From the NCBI RefSeq assembly GCF_002952775.1, contig NZ_CP025066.1:2790001-2854000 (forward strand): a stretch of 64,000 bases of DNA. Direction: 5' to 3'. Of the stretch, positions 34,546 to 43,161 are shown piece after piece. The position numbers and the translations under genes were made by a program. Under the pieces are notes generated by a model, which was given only the letters and a program-made list of their open reading frames with translations, made no database searches and had not been told where the DNA came from. Position 1 is the first letter of the stretch. Every line of letters begins with the position of its first letter. Source of the DNA: Halalkaliarchaeum desulfuricum (GTDB taxonomy: Archaea; Halobacteriota; Halobacteria; Halobacteriales; Haloferacaceae).

Positions 34546-35391
34546 TCACCGATACGATCCGTTGAATACCGACGCCCCACACTCCGTACAGTCCCGGGAG
34601 ACGTTGACGTACTCGCCCGAACAGCAGGTTTTGGTGACGTCCTCGATCGACGTCAACTCCCCGTCACAGTCCGGGCACCGCTCGAGGAACGCGCGGAGAC
34701 TGGCCAGCAGTTCGCCGCTCTGTCGTTGATCGAGTTCGTCCCAGACCGACAGCCACTCCCCCAGCGTGGGTTCCGCGCCGAGGTCGGCCAGAAATGCCGC
34801 CCGTGAACTCCACCGACCCGCTGTTACGCCGTCGATCGTCACCTCGAACGGGTCCTCGCCGGTGACGGAAACGTCGTCGGGATCGACCTCGAGGACGGCT
34901 GCGAGCTGCTCGAGAGCCAGGTCACCTTCCCGAAACCGTTCGATCCGGTCCCACCACGCCTCCTCGAACGCTGGAGTGAGACAGAGGTCGTCTACGTCTT
35001 CACAGTCGTCGACTATTCCGGCGTCTGCGAGCAGTTCTCCGACGTGTTCGTACTCCTCGAGCACGTGGTCGGTACCATCGTCCATTTCGGCCGCAACACC
35101 CCCGTCGGTGTCGAAGGCATCCTGGGTCGGGATCGGCTCCTTCCCGAACCACTGGAGCACGCGATCCGGAAAGTACCGCTGCGTGATCGTGGGGGTTCCC
35201 GGGACGAGGTACCCCCTGAAGTAGATCGCGGTTGCGCTCACCAGAAGCACGAGGAAGCCGGCGATCGCCGACACGAGACCAACCGCGAGGGCGAGAATCA
35301 CCGCGAGCACCGAGTTCAGGAGCGTACACGGTACACACCGGTTTTCACCCGTGTACTCGGGGCGCCGAAGCCGATCGAGTCCAGTCGACAT
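34546..35391 (-). CDS. haloarchaeal CxxC two-helix membrane protein with C-terminal zinc ribbon (paralog 3)
   Basis: This is a 281-residue relative of the 16728 and 33107 products. It has RPEYTGENRCVPCTLLN, two helices, YFRGYLVPGTPTITQRYFPD, an acidic middle, and a C-terminal CPDCDGEL...CC...CTECG ribbon. It is closer to paralog 1: both share the segment RYxPxxxLxxFGKxPxP after the helices and a DDLCLTxxFExAWxDRI block. The start could also be the ATG at 35403, which adds MILA. The nearby TATA box allows either. Confidence 0.75.
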   Translation of the reverse strand: MSTGLDRLRRPEYTGENRCVPCTLLNSVLAVILALAVGLVSAIAGFLVLLVSATAIYFRGYLVPGTPTITQRYFPDRVLQWFGKEPIPTQDAFDTDGGVAAEMDDGTDHVLEEYEHVGELLADAGIVDDCEDVDDLCLTPAFEEAWWDRIERFREGDLALEQLAAVLEVDPDDVSVTGEDPFEVTIDGVTAGRWSSRAAFLADLGAEPTLGEWLSVWDELDQRQSGELLASLRAFLERCPDCDGELTSIEDVTKTCCSGEYVNVSRDCTECGASVFNGSYR

Positions 35392-35428
35392 TGCCAGTAT
35401 CATGGTAGTGAAGTTCCGTTTCCCGTTA

Positions 35429-35440
35429 CATAGGTATAGG
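35429..35440 (-). promoter_or_regulatory. TATA box of the 34546-35391 gene
   Basis: Read on the minus strand the sequence is CCTATACCTATG, centred about 30 bases before the possible ATG at 35403. It matches the promoters of the two paralogs. Confidence 0.5.
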
Positions 35441-35687
35441 TCGATTACCCGCCGGAACTGTTGTGGTGACCCCCGTTCAGGGCTCCGTTGAGATGGGATC
35501 CCGGCGTGTTATCTCGCATCGAGGAACCACCGGGGAGTGATCGCGACCGAGACCGCCGTCGGCCGTTTTGCTCCCGAACCCGACGTTCAGGCCCTCCCTG
35601 ATGTCGAATAACATGGAGTTACGTTCGGGGCAATGTCTGATTACCTAAGGGGGAGAGAACCGAACGACAGGCCAGGTGTTTGGGGGG

Positions 35688-36854
35688 ATGGGTTCGAGCC
35701 TCGGAAAGCTGGCGGAGTATGCCCTGGCGCTGGTGCTGTTAGTGCTGGTCGTGTCGCTTCTCGTCGGCCACTTCCTCGGACAGCCGATGTTGCTCGCGTA
35801 CGTCGAAACCGGCAGCATGGAGCCGACACTCCAGGCGGGCGACGGCTTCGTCGCGATCCCCTCCGCCATTGCCGGGGAAGTCACGGTCGGGGACGTCGTT
35901 GCCTTCGAGGCCGAACAGGTGCACGGCGGCGATCTGACCACCCATCGCGTCGTCGACGCGCGGTCCGGCGGCTACATCACACAGGGAGATAACAACCCGT
36001 TCACAGACCAGGGGCAGGGTGAACCGCCTGTCACTGACGGACAGATAAAGGCGGTTGCGCTCCAGGTAAACGGGGAAGTCGTTCGTATTCCACATCTCGG
36101 CACCGGCGTAATGGCCATGGGTGCCGCGATCGATCGGGCCGAGCGGTTCCTGGCCGGATTCTTCGGCACGCCACGCCTCGGGGATCAACAGCTGGCGTAT
36201 CTGCTGTTCGGCTTCGGGGTCCTGATCTACGGGGTCAGTCTGGTCACCGGGGGCGAGGGGAGACGCGACAGGCCAGGCGGTCGCTCCCGATCCCGCTCCC
36301 GCGAGGGAGTGGTGGATCCACGGCTCCTCGTGATCGGGTTCACGATCCTCATCATGGTCGCCGCGACGGCCGCGATGGTCCTGCCTGCGGGCACCCAGTC
36401 GTACGGGATCGTGAGTACCGAGGGCGACTCGGCGAATCCGACGATCGTCCCGATGGGCGAGTCCGACGAGATGACGTTCGTGAGGCACAACGGTGGACAG
36501 CTTCCGGTCGTTTCGTACATGGAGCCGGCGAGCGACGGCGTCGAGGTGGAGCCACACGTAACGCATATGAGTGCAAACGAGACGGTTAACGCGACCATAA
36601 CGTTCCACGCACCTCCGGAAACCGGCTACTACATGCGATCGGTAACGGAGTATCGCTATCTGCTGGTGCTTCCGGCCCCGGTGATTCAGGGGCTCTACGT
36701 CGTTCATCCGTGGCTCCCGTACCTCGCGGTGAACGCCCTCATCGGCGGGTTGATCGCGATCCCCGGACTGCTCTTGGTGGGCTCGGGAGATCTGCGGCTG
36801 CGGTCGCGAGACCGGGACCGGCGAGGCGGAATCGTGACACGCCTGCTCGAATGA
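35688..36854 (+). CDS. second archaeal/ER-type signal peptidase (S26B), with large extracytoplasmic domain
   Basis: This 388-residue protein starts at ATG 35688, preceded by a G-rich stretch; the in-frame ATG at 35676 adds only MFGG. After the N-terminal helix come YVETGSMEPTLQ (catalytic Ser) and LTTHRVVDA (His). A helix follows (QLAYLLFGFGVLIYGVSLV), a basic linker, another helix, a beta-rich domain with several N-x-T sites (SANETVNATITF), and a last helix before the basic C-terminus. It is ATGA-coupled to a short frame and then to the DUF5305-like gene. The extra domain suggests a specialised client, perhaps the partner protein or surface fibres. Confidence 0.85.
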   Translation: MGSSLGKLAEYALALVLLVLVVSLLVGHFLGQPMLLAYVETGSMEPTLQAGDGFVAIPSAIAGEVTVGDVVAFEAEQVHGGDLTTHRVVDARSGGYITQGDNNPFTDQGQGEPPVTDGQIKAVALQVNGEVVRIPHLGTGVMAMGAAIDRAERFLAGFFGTPRLGDQQLAYLLFGFGVLIYGVSLVTGGEGRRDRPGGRSRSRSREGVVDPRLLVIGFTILIMVAATAAMVLPAGTQSYGIVSTEGDSANPTIVPMGESDEMTFVRHNGGQLPVVSYMEPASDGVEVEPHVTHMSANETVNATITFHAPPETGYYMRSVTEYRYLLVLPAPVIQGLYVVHPWLPYLAVNALIGGLIAIPGLLLVGSGDLRLRSRDRDRRGGIVTRLLE

Positions 36855-36940
36855 ACACGAGTGAAAAACACGAGAGACCATTCGGAGAGAGAAACGGAGG
36901 AACACGACATGATTCAACTGAACGGAGGACAGCACGATGA
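36851..36940 (+). CDS. 29-codon coupling ORF between signal peptidase and DUF5305-like gene
   Basis: The frame starts in the stop codon of the peptidase gene (ATGA, 36851-36854) and ends in the start codon of the next gene (ATGA, 36937-36940). The predicted peptide is polar and basic (MNTSEKHERPFGERNGG...). It may be a real micro-protein or simply a device that passes ribosomes on to the next gene. No ribosome-binding site other than the overlap is needed. Confidence 0.3.
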   Translation: MNTSEKHERPFGERNGGTRHDSTERRTAR

Positions 36941-38331
36941 CGAACCGTGACGAACCCTCGACGGCCGACGAGGACCGGCCGAACGTCTGGGAGTTCAGGC
37001 TGCGCCGGGCGCTCGATCGCCAGTTCGTCGTGGTCGTCGTCGCGCTGCTCGTCACTGCTGCACTGGGGGGGTATCTCGCCTACGAACCACACGTGGAACC
37101 GGGCGTCGAAATCGAAGAAGAGACGGTCACGGACTGGTCCGAACGGACGGCGTTCGGTCACTCCGCTACCGTACAGGAAGACAACCCCGTGTTTCCGGTC
37201 GGTGCTGACCTGACAGACCGGTCGCTATATTACACGAACCTCGCGCCGGAACTGGATGGGGTCTACGAGTACCGATACTCCAGCAGCGGTGGCGAAGGCG
37301 AGGTCGACGTAGAGATGGACATCCAACTCAGGTACCAATCAGTTGCAGGGGACGACGACGGCGTCTTCTGGGAGCGCACCGAACCGCTGACGACTGTCGA
37401 ACACGAGGCGGTAAATCCCGGCGAGTCCGTTACTGCCGAGTTCCAGGTGAACGTTCCGGAAACCGAAGCACGGATAGAAGACATCCAAGAACAGTTGGGG
37501 ACGACGATCGGTACGGCTGAAGTCGACGTTGTCGTCCAGACCAGGGTCCAGGGAACCGTCGACGGGGACGAGGTCAGCACAATACACCGACAACAGCTAC
37601 AGATCTCTCCCGACGGTGCAACCTACGAGGTCGAGAATCCGGGAGCCGAAACGGAAGCACACCAGTCGACAATCACTGACGAGGTGCCCGTAGAGTACGG
37701 GCCGTTGCGCTCGTATGGATCACTCGGACTGATCGCCGCCTCGCTCCTTGGGCTGGTCGGACTCGGTGTCGCCCGCCGTAATGGAGCGATCGCTCCGACG
37801 GAACGCGAGATAGCCGCCGCCGAGTGGGCCAGAACCCGATCCGAGTTCGAGGAGTGGATCAGCCGAGGCCACGTTCCCGACGGTTCGCTCGAAACGCCCC
37901 GAATCGAACTCGAATCGCTGGATGACCTCGTCGACGTCGCGATCGATTCCAACAACCGCGTGATCGAAGACGCCGCCCGGGAGTGCTTTTACGTGGTCGG
38001 TTCCGACGTCCACTACGTCTTCGTCCCTGCCCAGTTCGGGAACGGGGAGCCGTTGCCCCCGAACGAACCCACGACGACTCCCAACCCCAGGTCGATCGTG
38101 GAGGACATCACGGACGACGGTATTTTCTCCGCCGCCGGCAGTGCCGACGCCGATGACAGCGATGAATCGACTACAGAGACGGCTGACGGAGATGCGCCGA
38201 TCACGGAGACGGCTGACGGAGATGCGCCGATCACGGAGACGGCTGACGGAGATGCGCCGATCACGGAGACGGCTGACGGCGGCGAACCGCCGGCGGAATC
38301 GTCGGACTCCGAACGCGCCGAAAACGAATAA
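36937..38331 (+). CDS. DUF5305-like membrane-anchored surface protein
   Basis: This 464-residue protein has an N-terminal helix (FVVVVVALLVTAALGGYLAY, about residues 29-48), a large extracytoplasmic beta-rich domain with EEETVTDWSERTAFGHSATV and VFPVGADLTDRSLYYTNLAPEL, a second helix (SLGLIAASLLGLVGLGVARR, about 267-285), then a cytoplasmic acidic domain. The pattern matches the haloarchaeal DUF5305 family, which is often encoded beside SipW-type signal peptidases. The C-terminus contains a tandem ten-residue repeat (TETADGDAPI) encoded by a 30-bp DNA repeat. It is coupled to the peptidase operon. Function unknown. Confidence 0.75.
   Translation: MTNRDEPSTADEDRPNVWEFRLRRALDRQFVVVVVALLVTAALGGYLAYEPHVEPGVEIEEETVTDWSERTAFGHSATVQEDNPVFPVGADLTDRSLYYTNLAPELDGVYEYRYSSSGGEGEVDVEMDIQLRYQSVAGDDDGVFWERTEPLTTVEHEAVNPGESVTAEFQVNVPETEARIEDIQEQLGTTIGTAEVDVVVQTRVQGTVDGDEVSTIHRQQLQISPDGATYEVENPGAETEAHQSTITDEVPVEYGPLRSYGSLGLIAASLLGLVGLGVARRNGAIAPTEREIAAAEWARTRSEFEEWISRGHVPDGSLETPRIELESLDDLVDVAIDSNNRVIEDAARECFYVVGSDVHYVFVPAQFGNGEPLPPNEPTTTPNPRSIVEDITDDGIFSAAGSADADDSDESTTETADGDAPITETADGDAPITETADGDAPITETADGGEPPAESSDSERAENE
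38173..38280 (+). repeat. 30-bp tandem repeat in the DUF5305-like gene
   Basis: There are three full units and one partial unit of 30 bases, encoding TETADGDAPI. Units 2 and 3 are identical and unit 1 differs at one base. Unit number is likely to vary between strains by slippage without changing the frame. Confidence 0.9.
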
Positions 38332-38386
38332 AAAACCCGTCGTGTGTCGGTTGGGGTCCAACCTGTTGCAGCCCCTCTGTAGTGAT

Positions 38387-39424
38387 ATGGCGACGGAAAA
38401 CTGGAAACTCTCCGGGGACGTTTCGATCCAACCGGAGCGGATCGCGCTACAGCTATCCCGTCTTTCGATCGGTGTGCTCGCGGCGGGGTTCGTGCTGCTT
38501 TCCATAACCGGTCGGGGGATCACACTCGAATCCCAACTGGTCGTCTACCTGATCGGGATGGTGGCGCTCAACCTCCCTCACGGCGGCTACGAGCACTTCT
38601 CGAACCTCCGTCACCGGGGGTTCCCCTTCGGGGCCCGCTACGTCGCCCTGTACGTGGGGTTCGTCGTCGGATTTATCGCGCTGTTTTTGCTCGCGCCGGT
38701 GGTTGCCCTGGCGCTCGCGTTCGGCACCGCCGTCGCCAAGGGCGGCCACGGTGACCTCCACGTCATGGACGGGCTGATCGGCACCGACCACCTGACCACC
38801 CGGTTCCAGCGCGGGCTGGCGGCGTTCGTCCGCGGCGGCGCCGTGATGATCGTTCCCCTCGTGTTCTTCCCGGAGACGTTCTACACCTTCTCTGAGTACA
38901 TGGTCGCCATCTTCCAGCCGGGCGCGCTCGCAGCCGTCGCGGGCGGCTTCGAGCTTTCGCGGCTCGTTCTCGGTGGCCTCTTCGGGGTCGCGCTCGTCGC
39001 TCACCTCGGTCTCGGCTTCGCGCGCGGCGGCGTCTCTTATAGCTGGCTCGTCGACGCGGGGGAGACGCTGCTCCTGGTCGCGTACTTCGCGTTTGTCCCG
39101 GTCGTCGTCGCAATCGGGCTGTACTTCCCGCTGTGGTACTCGCTTCGGCAGGCCGGCCGGAGCGTCGCCGTCGAACGACGGAACCCGGGCCGGGACGACG
39201 GCCTCGCGGTTCCCGTCGCGTGGGGGGTGCTGGTGATCGGCGCCCTCGCGACCGCACTGGTCGCGGCGGGGCTGTACGTGGTCGCACCGAACCCGCTCGG
39301 CGGTGCGGCCCTGCTCCCCGGCGTCGTCGCCTTTTATACCGTCTTCGTCTGCATCATCGCCTTGCCCCACGTCGTCGTCGGCGAGTGGCTGGACATGAAG
39401 CGGGGGATCTGGTACGTACCCTGA
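38387..39424 (+). CDS. Brp/Blh-family beta-carotene 15,15'-dioxygenase-like membrane protein, divergent copy
   Basis: This is a 345-residue polytopic membrane protein of the Brp/Blh family, which cleaves beta-carotene to retinal for rhodopsins. The His-containing motifs are present but altered: LPHGGYEHFSN in place of PHGxxDH, GGHGDLHVMDG, and LPHVVVGEWLD near the C-terminus. The ATG at 38387 is chosen; earlier in-frame starts would read across the repeat of the previous gene. The copy at 46135 is closer to the canonical form. This one may be a second retinal-forming enzyme or have changed specificity. Confidence 0.75.
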   Translation: MATENWKLSGDVSIQPERIALQLSRLSIGVLAAGFVLLSITGRGITLESQLVVYLIGMVALNLPHGGYEHFSNLRHRGFPFGARYVALYVGFVVGFIALFLLAPVVALALAFGTAVAKGGHGDLHVMDGLIGTDHLTTRFQRGLAAFVRGGAVMIVPLVFFPETFYTFSEYMVAIFQPGALAAVAGGFELSRLVLGGLFGVALVAHLGLGFARGGVSYSWLVDAGETLLLVAYFAFVPVVVAIGLYFPLWYSLRQAGRSVAVERRNPGRDDGLAVPVAWGVLVIGALATALVAAGLYVVAPNPLGGAALLPGVVAFYTVFVCIIALPHVVVGEWLDMKRGIWYVP

Positions 39425-39451
39425 ACTGCACCGATCTCGATCGGTGAGAGT

Positions 39452-40072
39452 TCACCCGTCGCCGAGAACGTTTTCGACCAGCGTCGACTGGGCGGCCGCC
39501 AGGTGTTCGGCGAACGTCGATCGGGCGATCCCGATCTCCTCGGCGACCCCTTCGGCGTTCGTCTCCCGGGGATACTCGAAGTAGCCCAGCCTGTGTGCTG
39601 TTTCGAGCACCTCCCGCTGTCGGGATGTGAGACGCGTCCTGTCGACGACGATCGGGTCTGCCCCGCCTTTCGTCTTCGTCCGGACGAGATACCGAAGCTC
39701 CGTCTCCGATCCCGTCGACTCGATCGCGTCGATGATCTCCTCGAGCGGTTCCGGGGAGGGGAGGTGAATGGTCACCACGAGTTCCGACGGATTACTCCGC
39801 ACCTCTACCTCCGAGACAGGATGCCCACAGGATTCGATCACAGAGCAGGGACAGTCCGTGGTATCCTCCCGCTCGACCCGGTAGACGCTCTGTCCGTTCG
39901 CCTCGAAGTCGGCCTCCAGATCCAGTTCTGTTGGCGCCTTGAACTGTTCCGTGACGGGATCCATGCCGGCCGTCCATTCGACTGCTGTCGCGGTCGTTCC
40001 GCCTTCGAGCGACGCTGCGACCGGACAGTTCGGCGGTTCTCGTATCGACAGTCGCGCCCGAACTCCGCTCAT
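39452..40072 (-). CDS. HTH-10 (Bat-type) transcriptional regulator
   Basis: This is a 206-residue regulator with a C-terminal HTH-10 domain (LTSRQREVLETAHRLGYFEYPRETNAEGVAEEIGIARSTFAEHL split over residues 150-193), the DNA-binding domain of bacterio-opsin activator proteins. The N-terminal half is a small sensory or dimerisation domain with a CPCSVIESC cluster (near residue 75) that might sense redox or metal. It is divergent from the CrtI-type gene and probably controls carotenoid or retinal genes. A site resembling the Bat upstream element lies between them. Confidence 0.82.
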   Translation of the reverse strand: MSGVRARLSIREPPNCPVAASLEGGTTATAVEWTAGMDPVTEQFKAPTELDLEADFEANGQSVYRVEREDTTDCPCSVIESCGHPVSEVEVRSNPSELVVTIHLPSPEPLEEIIDAIESTGSETELRYLVRTKTKGGADPIVVDRTRLTSRQREVLETAHRLGYFEYPRETNAEGVAEEIGIARSTFAEHLAAAQSTLVENVLGDG

Positions 40073-40108
40073 GATCGAATGAAAGGAAGACTGACGGATA
40101 GCGTCGTA

Positions 40109-40122
40109 GCCTTACTAGTTCG
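40109..40122. promoter_or_regulatory. site resembling the haloarchaeal bop/Bat upstream activating sequence
   Basis: GCCTTACTAGTTCG resembles the upstream activating consensus recalled for Halobacterium Bat-controlled genes (ACCcnactagTTnG), with the palindromic ACTAGT core intact. It lies in the intergenic region between the HTH-10 regulator and crtI. The consensus is from memory, so the match needs checking. Confidence 0.4.
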
Positions 40123-40163
40123 CCCACCGGATGGATAACTCGAACCCGGTTCCGCCGGGTGGA

Positions 40164-40172
40164 AAATAAAAA
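40164..40172 (+). promoter_or_regulatory. TATA box of the crtI-like gene
   Basis: AAATAAAAA precedes the ATG at 40224 by about 55 bases, giving a short leader. The candidate Bat element is about 50 bases further upstream. Confidence 0.45.
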
Positions 40173-40223
40173 CCCCCTACAAACCGGTCCTCGTTCTCGG
40201 TGTTCGCGTCCCTTCCATCACGT

Positions 40224-41741
40224 ATGGACGATGCTGTGCTCAGCGACGAATCGATCGCGATCGTCGGGTCGGGGTTCGGCGGCCTCTCGGCGGCAGCGTC
40301 TCTCGGCGCTGCCGGGGCGGACGTGACGGTGTTCGAAAAGAACGATAACGTCGGGGGAGTCGCCGGGCGCATCGAGCGCGACGGGTTCCGGTTCGACACC
40401 GGCCCCTCGTGGTATCTGATGCCGGATGTGTTCGAGAACTTCTTTGCGGCGTTCGGGACGGAGCCGACCGATCATTACGATCTCGTTCGACTCGATCCGA
40501 ACTATCGGGTGTTCTGGCGCGACGGCGAGCGAGCCGACGTCCCCGCAGATCCCGCCGTTGCGGCGGAGCTGTTCGAATCCTACGAACCGGGTGCGGGGGC
40601 GGCGCTGGAACGCTACCTCGAGCAGGCCGAAGAAGCCTACGAGATCGGCATGAACCGGTTCGTTCGCGAAAACAGGACCCGGTTTCGGGACTACGTTTCC
40701 CTGGACGTGCTCCGCTCGGCCCGGGGGATTTCGTTTCTCGGGACGATGGACGACCACGTCGCCGACTATTTCGAGAATCCACGCCTCAGACAGCTCGTCC
40801 AGTACACCCTCGTGTTTCTGGGTGGGTCCCCCCACAACACGCCCGCGCTGTACACGCTCATGAGCCACGTCGATTACGGGCTGGGCGTCTACTATCCGCA
40901 GGGTGGGATGATGGCAGTCGTCGACGCCGTCGAAGCCGTCGCAGTCGATCAGGGAGCAACGGTTCACACGGGGACGGAGGTGACGCGGCTCTCGCCGACA
41001 CAAGGCGGTGTCGAACTCGCCACGGCCGACAGGTCGGCGGAGACGTACGACAGGGTGGTCTGTAACGCGCCGCTGGCTCACGTCGAGCGTGATCTCCTCC
41101 CGGAGGGAACCGCGGATCGCTCCGACGGCTACTGGGACTCGCGGACCTATGCTCCGTCGGCGTACATGTTGTACCTCGGCGTCGAAGGGGACGTCGACCC
41201 GCTGGAACACCACACGCTTCTGCTACCGACAGACTGGGACGCGCACTTCGAGACGATCTTCGAGGATCCCGGCTGGCCGGACGATCCAGCCATGTACGTG
41301 AACGTCCCCTCCCGCACCGATCCCGACGTCGCCCCCGACGGCTGTGAAACCGTGGTCGTGCTCGTTCCGATCGCGCCGGGCCTCGAGGACACGCCGGAGC
41401 GTCGGGAGTCGTACCGGGAGAGCGTCCTCGAGACGATCGCCGAAGACGCCGGCGTCGAACTCCGCGGGCGGATCCGCACGGAGTCGACAGCCTGCGTTTC
41501 GGAGTTCGCCGAACGGTACCGGAAACCGCAGGGGACCGCCCTCGGGTTGGCGCACACGCTCAGACAGACCGGTCCACTTCGCCCCCGCCACCGGGCACCC
41601 GGCGTCGATCGGCTCTACTACGTGGGCGACGACACGAACCCCGGTATCGGCGTGCCGATGTGTCTCCTGAGCGGACAGCACGTCGCGGACACAGTCCGGG
41701 CTGACGCACGCGAGGGGCTTCTCTCTCGCATCCGCCCGTGA
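40224..41741 (+). CDS. crtI: phytoene desaturase-type carotenoid oxidoreductase (CrtI family)
   Basis: This is a 505-residue FAD-dependent carotenoid desaturase. The N-terminal dinucleotide-binding motif is AIVGSGFGGLSAAASLGAAG, followed by the family pattern GGVAGRIERDGFRFDTGPSW. The C-terminus has YYVGDDTNPGIGVPMCLLSG, typical of CrtI. It desaturates phytoene towards lycopene, or acts at a later step in bacterioruberin synthesis; the exact step is not decided by sequence alone. The ATG at 40224 is preferred to an earlier in-frame start. The setting beside halorhodopsin, Bat and lycopene cyclase supports a role in retinal and pigment supply. Confidence 0.88.
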   Translation: MDDAVLSDESIAIVGSGFGGLSAAASLGAAGADVTVFEKNDNVGGVAGRIERDGFRFDTGPSWYLMPDVFENFFAAFGTEPTDHYDLVRLDPNYRVFWRDGERADVPADPAVAAELFESYEPGAGAALERYLEQAEEAYEIGMNRFVRENRTRFRDYVSLDVLRSARGISFLGTMDDHVADYFENPRLRQLVQYTLVFLGGSPHNTPALYTLMSHVDYGLGVYYPQGGMMAVVDAVEAVAVDQGATVHTGTEVTRLSPTQGGVELATADRSAETYDRVVCNAPLAHVERDLLPEGTADRSDGYWDSRTYAPSAYMLYLGVEGDVDPLEHHTLLLPTDWDAHFETIFEDPGWPDDPAMYVNVPSRTDPDVAPDGCETVVVLVPIAPGLEDTPERRESYRESVLETIAEDAGVELRGRIRTESTACVSEFAERYRKPQGTALGLAHTLRQTGPLRPRHRAPGVDRLYYVGDDTNPGIGVPMCLLSGQHVADTVRADAREGLLSRIRP

Positions 41742-41796
41742 TCGCTGTCCACAGCGTGGGCACGCCCGTTTCGGCTGTCGATGCATACAGGTCAGG

Positions 41797-41807
41797 TATT
41801 ATTTTTA
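41797..41807 (+). promoter_or_regulatory. TATA box of halorhodopsin gene
   Basis: TATTATTTTTA is centred about 37 bases before the ATG at 41839. Transcription would start about 10 bases before the gene. Confidence 0.5.
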
Positions 41808-41838
41808 CTCCTACAGGAGGCGTGCACTACTATGGAGC

Positions 41839-42741
41839 ATGACAGAACTACTGGCAGCGGAAACGGTCGCCCTCGCCGGGGCGTTACCGATCGACTCGGT
41901 ACTGGCAGCTGACGTAACGCAATCCCAGATGTTCGAGTACCTGCAGGAGGATGCGCTGTTGAACTCGTCGCTGTGGATAAACATCGCACTTGCGGGGCTT
42001 TCGATCCTGCTGTTCGTGTATATGGGGCGGAACATCGAGAACTCCCGCGCGAAGCTCATCTGGGTGGCGACACTGTGGGTGCCGCTGGTTTCGATCGCCA
42101 GTTACACCGGCCTCGCGTCGGGACTCACGCTCGGCGTCCTCCAGATGCCGCCCGGACACGCCCTCCACGGCGGCGAACTGGTTCTCGCTGACGGGACCAC
42201 CATCGACGACGGCGCGATCACCATGTGGGGGCGGTATCTCACGTGGACGCTGTCGACGCCGTTCATACTGCTCGCGCTCGGCCTGCTCGCGAACACGAAC
42301 TTCACCAAACTGTTCACCATCATCGTGGCCGACATCTCGATCATGGTGACCGGGCTGGCGGCCGCACTCACCACCTCCAGCTACGCGATGCGGTGGTTCT
42401 GGTACTTCATCAGCGTGTCCTTTTTCCTGGTCGTGGTGTACATCCTCCTGGTGGAGTGGCCCGAGGACGCCAAGGCTGCCGGAACCGCGGAGATATTCAA
42501 CCTGCTCAAACTCCTCACGGTGGTGTTGTGGTTCGGCTACACGATCTGGTGGGCCCTCGGTAACGAGGGGCTCGCACTGATCGAGAGCGTCGCCATCACC
42601 TCGTGGGGCTACAGCATCTTCGACATCCTCGCGAAGTACGTCTTCGCGTTCCTGCTGTTGAACTGGATCACGGACAACGAGAGCATCATCGCCGAACACA
42701 CCACGTTCGAAAGCGGGACGGCGGCGCCCAGCGACGATTGA
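41839..42741 (+). CDS. hop: halorhodopsin, light-driven inward chloride pump
   Basis: This is a 300-residue seven-helix retinal protein. In helix C the sequence RYLTWTLSTPFILLALG places Thr135, Ser139 and Ala146 at the positions of D85, T89 and D96 of bacteriorhodopsin. This T-S-A set marks a chloride pump rather than a proton pump. The retinal lysine is K266 (FDILAKYVFAF) and D262 is the counter-ion equivalent of D212. The segment GTAEIFNLLKLLTVVLWFGY is typical of halorhodopsins. It neighbours carotenoid and retinal synthesis genes and a Bat-type regulator, so retinal supply and opsin expression are genetically linked here. Confidence 0.93.
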   Translation: MTELLAAETVALAGALPIDSVLAADVTQSQMFEYLQEDALLNSSLWINIALAGLSILLFVYMGRNIENSRAKLIWVATLWVPLVSIASYTGLASGLTLGVLQMPPGHALHGGELVLADGTTIDDGAITMWGRYLTWTLSTPFILLALGLLANTNFTKLFTIIVADISIMVTGLAAALTTSSYAMRWFWYFISVSFFLVVVYILLVEWPEDAKAAGTAEIFNLLKLLTVVLWFGYTIWWALGNEGLALIESVAITSWGYSIFDILAKYVFAFLLLNWITDNESIIAEHTTFESGTAAPSDD

Positions 42742-42837
42742 GGCTCGATCACCGGCAGCGCAATCCGGTGTTCGTCCCGATTTGCAGACCGCCTCGCCGC
42801 GATTTTTGGATCGCCATCGTTCCGCCTGCCGCCCGTA

Positions 42838-43032
42838 TCAGGACTGATCGGAACCTCTCTCCCCCCGCAGGAGGTGATCCACGAACAGTACGATCCCCAC
42901 GATCGCCGGAACGATCCCCGCGGTGAACACACCGAGTACGAACAGGACGGCGAAGATTCCGACGGTCGCGAGCAGCTGGATGGCGATGGTCTGGTCCCGG
43001 AACCAGTCGAAGAAGGTATCGAGCGCGGACAC
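42838..43032 (-). CDS. small two-helix membrane protein
   Basis: This is a 64-residue protein starting with GTG (MSALDTFFDWFRDQ) and containing two hydrophobic helices (IAIQLLATVGIFAVLFVLGVF and VPAIVGIVLFVDHLL), with a charged tail. It is divergent from the Bat-type gene. The frame extends far upstream, but only as the shadow of that gene. The composition is typical of small conserved haloarchaeal membrane proteins. Function unknown. Confidence 0.6.
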   Translation of the reverse strand: MSALDTFFDWFRDQTIAIQLLATVGIFAVLFVLGVFTAGIVPAIVGIVLFVDHLLRGERGSDQS

Positions 43033-43161
43033 GGATACCGGTTGGAGCTGACGGGGTATTGTTCTGTCGTCGACGAACGGTTGCAGAGAAGCTGTCGACG
43101 AGTCGTTGCCGTCGCCAGTCTCCACCCGAACGCTTACTTCGGGCTGCCGAGAAGGACAACT

